From positions 1 to 64,000 of the forward strand of contig CAVTFD010000021.1 in NCBI GenBank assembly GCA_963733945.1: DNA of 64,000 nucleotides. Reading direction: 5' to 3'. The DNA comes from AP-15 sp963733945. Its GTDB lineage: Bacteria > Pseudomonadota > Alphaproteobacteria > ATCC43930 > CGMCC-115725. Positions 62,844 to 64,000 of this stretch are shown piece after piece. The position numbers and the translations under genes were made by a program. The notes under the pieces were generated by a model. It was not told the DNA's origin. It made no database searches and saw nothing but the letters and a program-made list of their open reading frames with translations. Within the stretch, counting starts at the first letter, position 1. Each line of letters begins with the position of its first letter.

Positions 62844-63386
62844 TTGCCCCTGAGGAGAGGCGTGAACCGCGCGGGAATGGGGATGCTCCTCATCCTCGGT
62901 ATGATAGCCGCGCGGTCCGCGGGGGCTCAGGTCACCTTTGGTTCGCCCGGCGATCCGCCGCGCGTCGCGCTCGGCGGCGGCGCTTTCGACGTGCTGCCCG
63001 ATTCGAAAAAGCCGCACGCCACTGCCGTGGGCCTGATCGAGAGCGAGTACCGCTTTGGCGACGTATGGTGGATTTTATCGCCGTTCGTCGGCGTCATGGG
63101 GACCGGCCAGGGCGCCTTCTACGGATATTTCGGGTTCGGCTTCGACATCAATTTTCCCCACGGCATAGTCCTGACGCCGACCGTCGCGGGGGGTTATTTC
63201 GACGAGGGCCAGGGTCTCAACCTCGGGTCGTGGTGGGAGTTCCGCACCGGCGCCGAACTCGCTTATCGCTTCGCCGACCAGAGACGCATCGGCGTCGGCT
63301 TTTATCACATCTCGAATGCCGGACTCGGCAATAAAGACCCCGGCGAAGAGATGGCCAACCTCGTCTTTACTGTACCGTTCCAATGA
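62844..63386 (+). CDS. PagL-like lipid A 3-O-deacylase (acyloxyacyl hydrolase family)
   Basis: The 180-residue outer-membrane beta-barrel has a signal peptide ending SAGAQ (about residue 29). The active-site sequence is IGVGFYHISNAGLGNKDPGE, with His155, Ser157 and Glu169 spaced as in PagL (His-x-Ser, Glu 14 later). It would remove the 3-O acyl chain from lipid A. Start TTG 62,844 has an AGGAG site at good spacing; a GTG at 62,862 is an alternative. It connects functionally with the lpx genes at the left of the window. Confidence 0.85.
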   Translation: MPLRRGVNRAGMGMLLILGMIAARSAGAQVTFGSPGDPPRVALGGGAFDVLPDSKKPHATAVGLIESEYRFGDVWWILSPFVGVMGTGQGAFYGYFGFGFDINFPHGIVLTPTVAGGYFDEGQGLNLGSWWEFRTGAELAYRFADQRRIGVGFYHISNAGLGNKDPGEEMANLVFTVPFQ

Positions 63387-63470
63387 CCGTCGGCGGTGAG
63401 CCTTGCACCGCGGCTGTCGAACGCGCCGGCCGGCCGGCGATTTGATCGAGCCGAGCCCACACTCCGCAGG

Positions 63471-63788
63471 TTAGGGCAGGGGCGGGCGGCGGTCGCGTTC
63501 GGGTGCAATCTCGTCGATCGCTTGGGCCAACTTTACGTCGCGCTCGCTGACCCCCTCGACATCGTGGGTAGACAGCACGATTTCGACCCGATTGTAGACA
63601 TTGAACAGCTCGGGATGGTGGTCCATCTTTTCGGCCAGCAGCGCAATCCGCGATATGAAGCCCCAGGCCTCCGAGAAATTGCTGAAATGATAGCTTTTGC
63701 GGATCGCGTCGCGGTCGGCGACCTCGACCCAGCCGTGGAGTTCGTGAAGTGCCGCGTGCCGCGCTGCCCCGACCAGCTTCTCGACCAT
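63471..63788 (-). CDS. phhB: 4a-hydroxytetrahydrobiopterin dehydratase (PCD)
   Basis: The 105-residue protein has the signature AEKMDHHPELFNVYNRVEIV, then LSTHDVEGVSERDVKLA, of pterin-4a-carbinolamine dehydratases, which recycle pterin cofactor for aromatic amino acid hydroxylases or aid molybdopterin and folate work. No hydroxylase gene is adjacent. It is divergent from the metallopeptidase gene. Confidence 0.94.
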   Translation of the reverse strand: MVEKLVGAARHAALHELHGWVEVADRDAIRKSYHFSNFSEAWGFISRIALLAEKMDHHPELFNVYNRVEIVLSTHDVEGVSERDVKLAQAIDEIAPERDRRPPLP

Positions 63789-63862
63789 ATCGCTCTCCCA
63801 TTTTCGTCGCCTCGAATTGAAGTGCGCGATGGGGCGCGCGAGGTCAAGCGCGCGGTGACGGC

Positions 63863-64000
63863 ATGACCCCGCAAACAGCGCCGACCCTGGCCGATATCGA
63901 GGAACTCGCCAACCGCGCCCTCGGCACGATCCCGCACCGGCTCAAACGCCACCTCGGCGAGGTCGTGATCCGGGTCGAGGAGTTTCCCGACGAAGAGACC
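63863..64000 (+). CDS. Metallopeptidase family protein (minimal zincin), 3'-truncated by window edge
   Basis: Only 46 codons are present: MTPQTAPTLADIEELANRAL, then GTIPHRLKRHLGEVVIRVEE. This opening matches the small single-domain zincin-like family (PF06262) of alphaproteobacteria and actinobacteria. The HExxH motif would lie beyond the window edge, so the call rests on the N-terminus only. Confidence 0.75.
   Translation, partial: MTPQTAPTLADIEELANRALGTIPHRLKRHLGEVVIRVEEFPDEET

Overview
The window looks like a GC-rich alphaproteobacterial chromosome, most probably Rhodospirillales-like. Evidence is the gene order bamA-skp-lpxD-fabZ-lpxA-lpxI-lpxB, with LpxI instead of LpxH, and the block murA-DUF2948-hisG-hisD-UPF0262-maf-rng-yacG, which is typical of this class. 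The species cannot be fixed from sequence alone.

Region 1 (1-15,700, almost all minus strand) is a conserved envelope and translation superoperon. Read in transcription order it is rpsB, tsf, pyrH, frr, uppS, cdsA, dxr, rseP, bamA, skp/ompH, lpxD, fabZ, lpxA, lpxI, lpxB and a glyoxalase cut by the left edge. Many junctions overlap by 1-11 bases. BamA carries an unusual repeat-rich N-terminal extension. Region 2 (16,178-24,687) is accessory: a hybrid-free sensor kinase, a DHA2 efflux pump, two proteins of unknown function with overlapping 3' ends, and an M20 amidohydrolase.

Region 3 (24,700-26,170) is the most unusual part. Two tandem 52-codon genes each encode only a signal peptide joined almost directly to a PEP-CTERM sorting signal. 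The first has a near-consensus sigma-54 promoter with upstream half-sites. A fatty acid hydroxylase-family gene follows in the same frame. No exosortase is in the window.

Region 4 (26,317-40,790) is a catabolic/detoxification island: a class II aldolase-SDR fusion, a two-subunit Rieske oxygenase (alpha subunit frameshifted), a TetR-EmrA-EmrB efflux operon with an operator-like palindrome, an alpha/beta hydrolase, DUF169, a cupin, PhaZ, a GST, a class III CoA-transferase and a lipoprotein. Region 5 (40,778-44,370) holds small membrane proteins, a COG4280 protein, a methyltransferase, a DNA-binding-like protein and two tRNAs (Arg-CCT, Ser-GCT).

Region 6 (44,547-53,617) is the murA-his-maf-rng-yacG block, interrupted after yacG by a lower-GC type II restriction-modification pair, then a retropepsin-like protease. 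Region 7 (53,719-64,000) has a ketopantoate reductase-family gene, an oxaloacetate decarboxylase-like gene, an ExbB-ExbD-TonB system beside a TonB-dependent receptor broken by four same-direction frameshifts and preceded by a Zur-box-like palindrome, a DUF1194 protein, proline iminopeptidase, a PagL-like lipid A deacylase, PCD/PhhB and a metallopeptidase cut by the right edge.

A family of GC-rich palindromic elements is scattered from 29.7 to 53.7 kb. One lies in frame inside rng and another forms the C-terminal extension of HisG.
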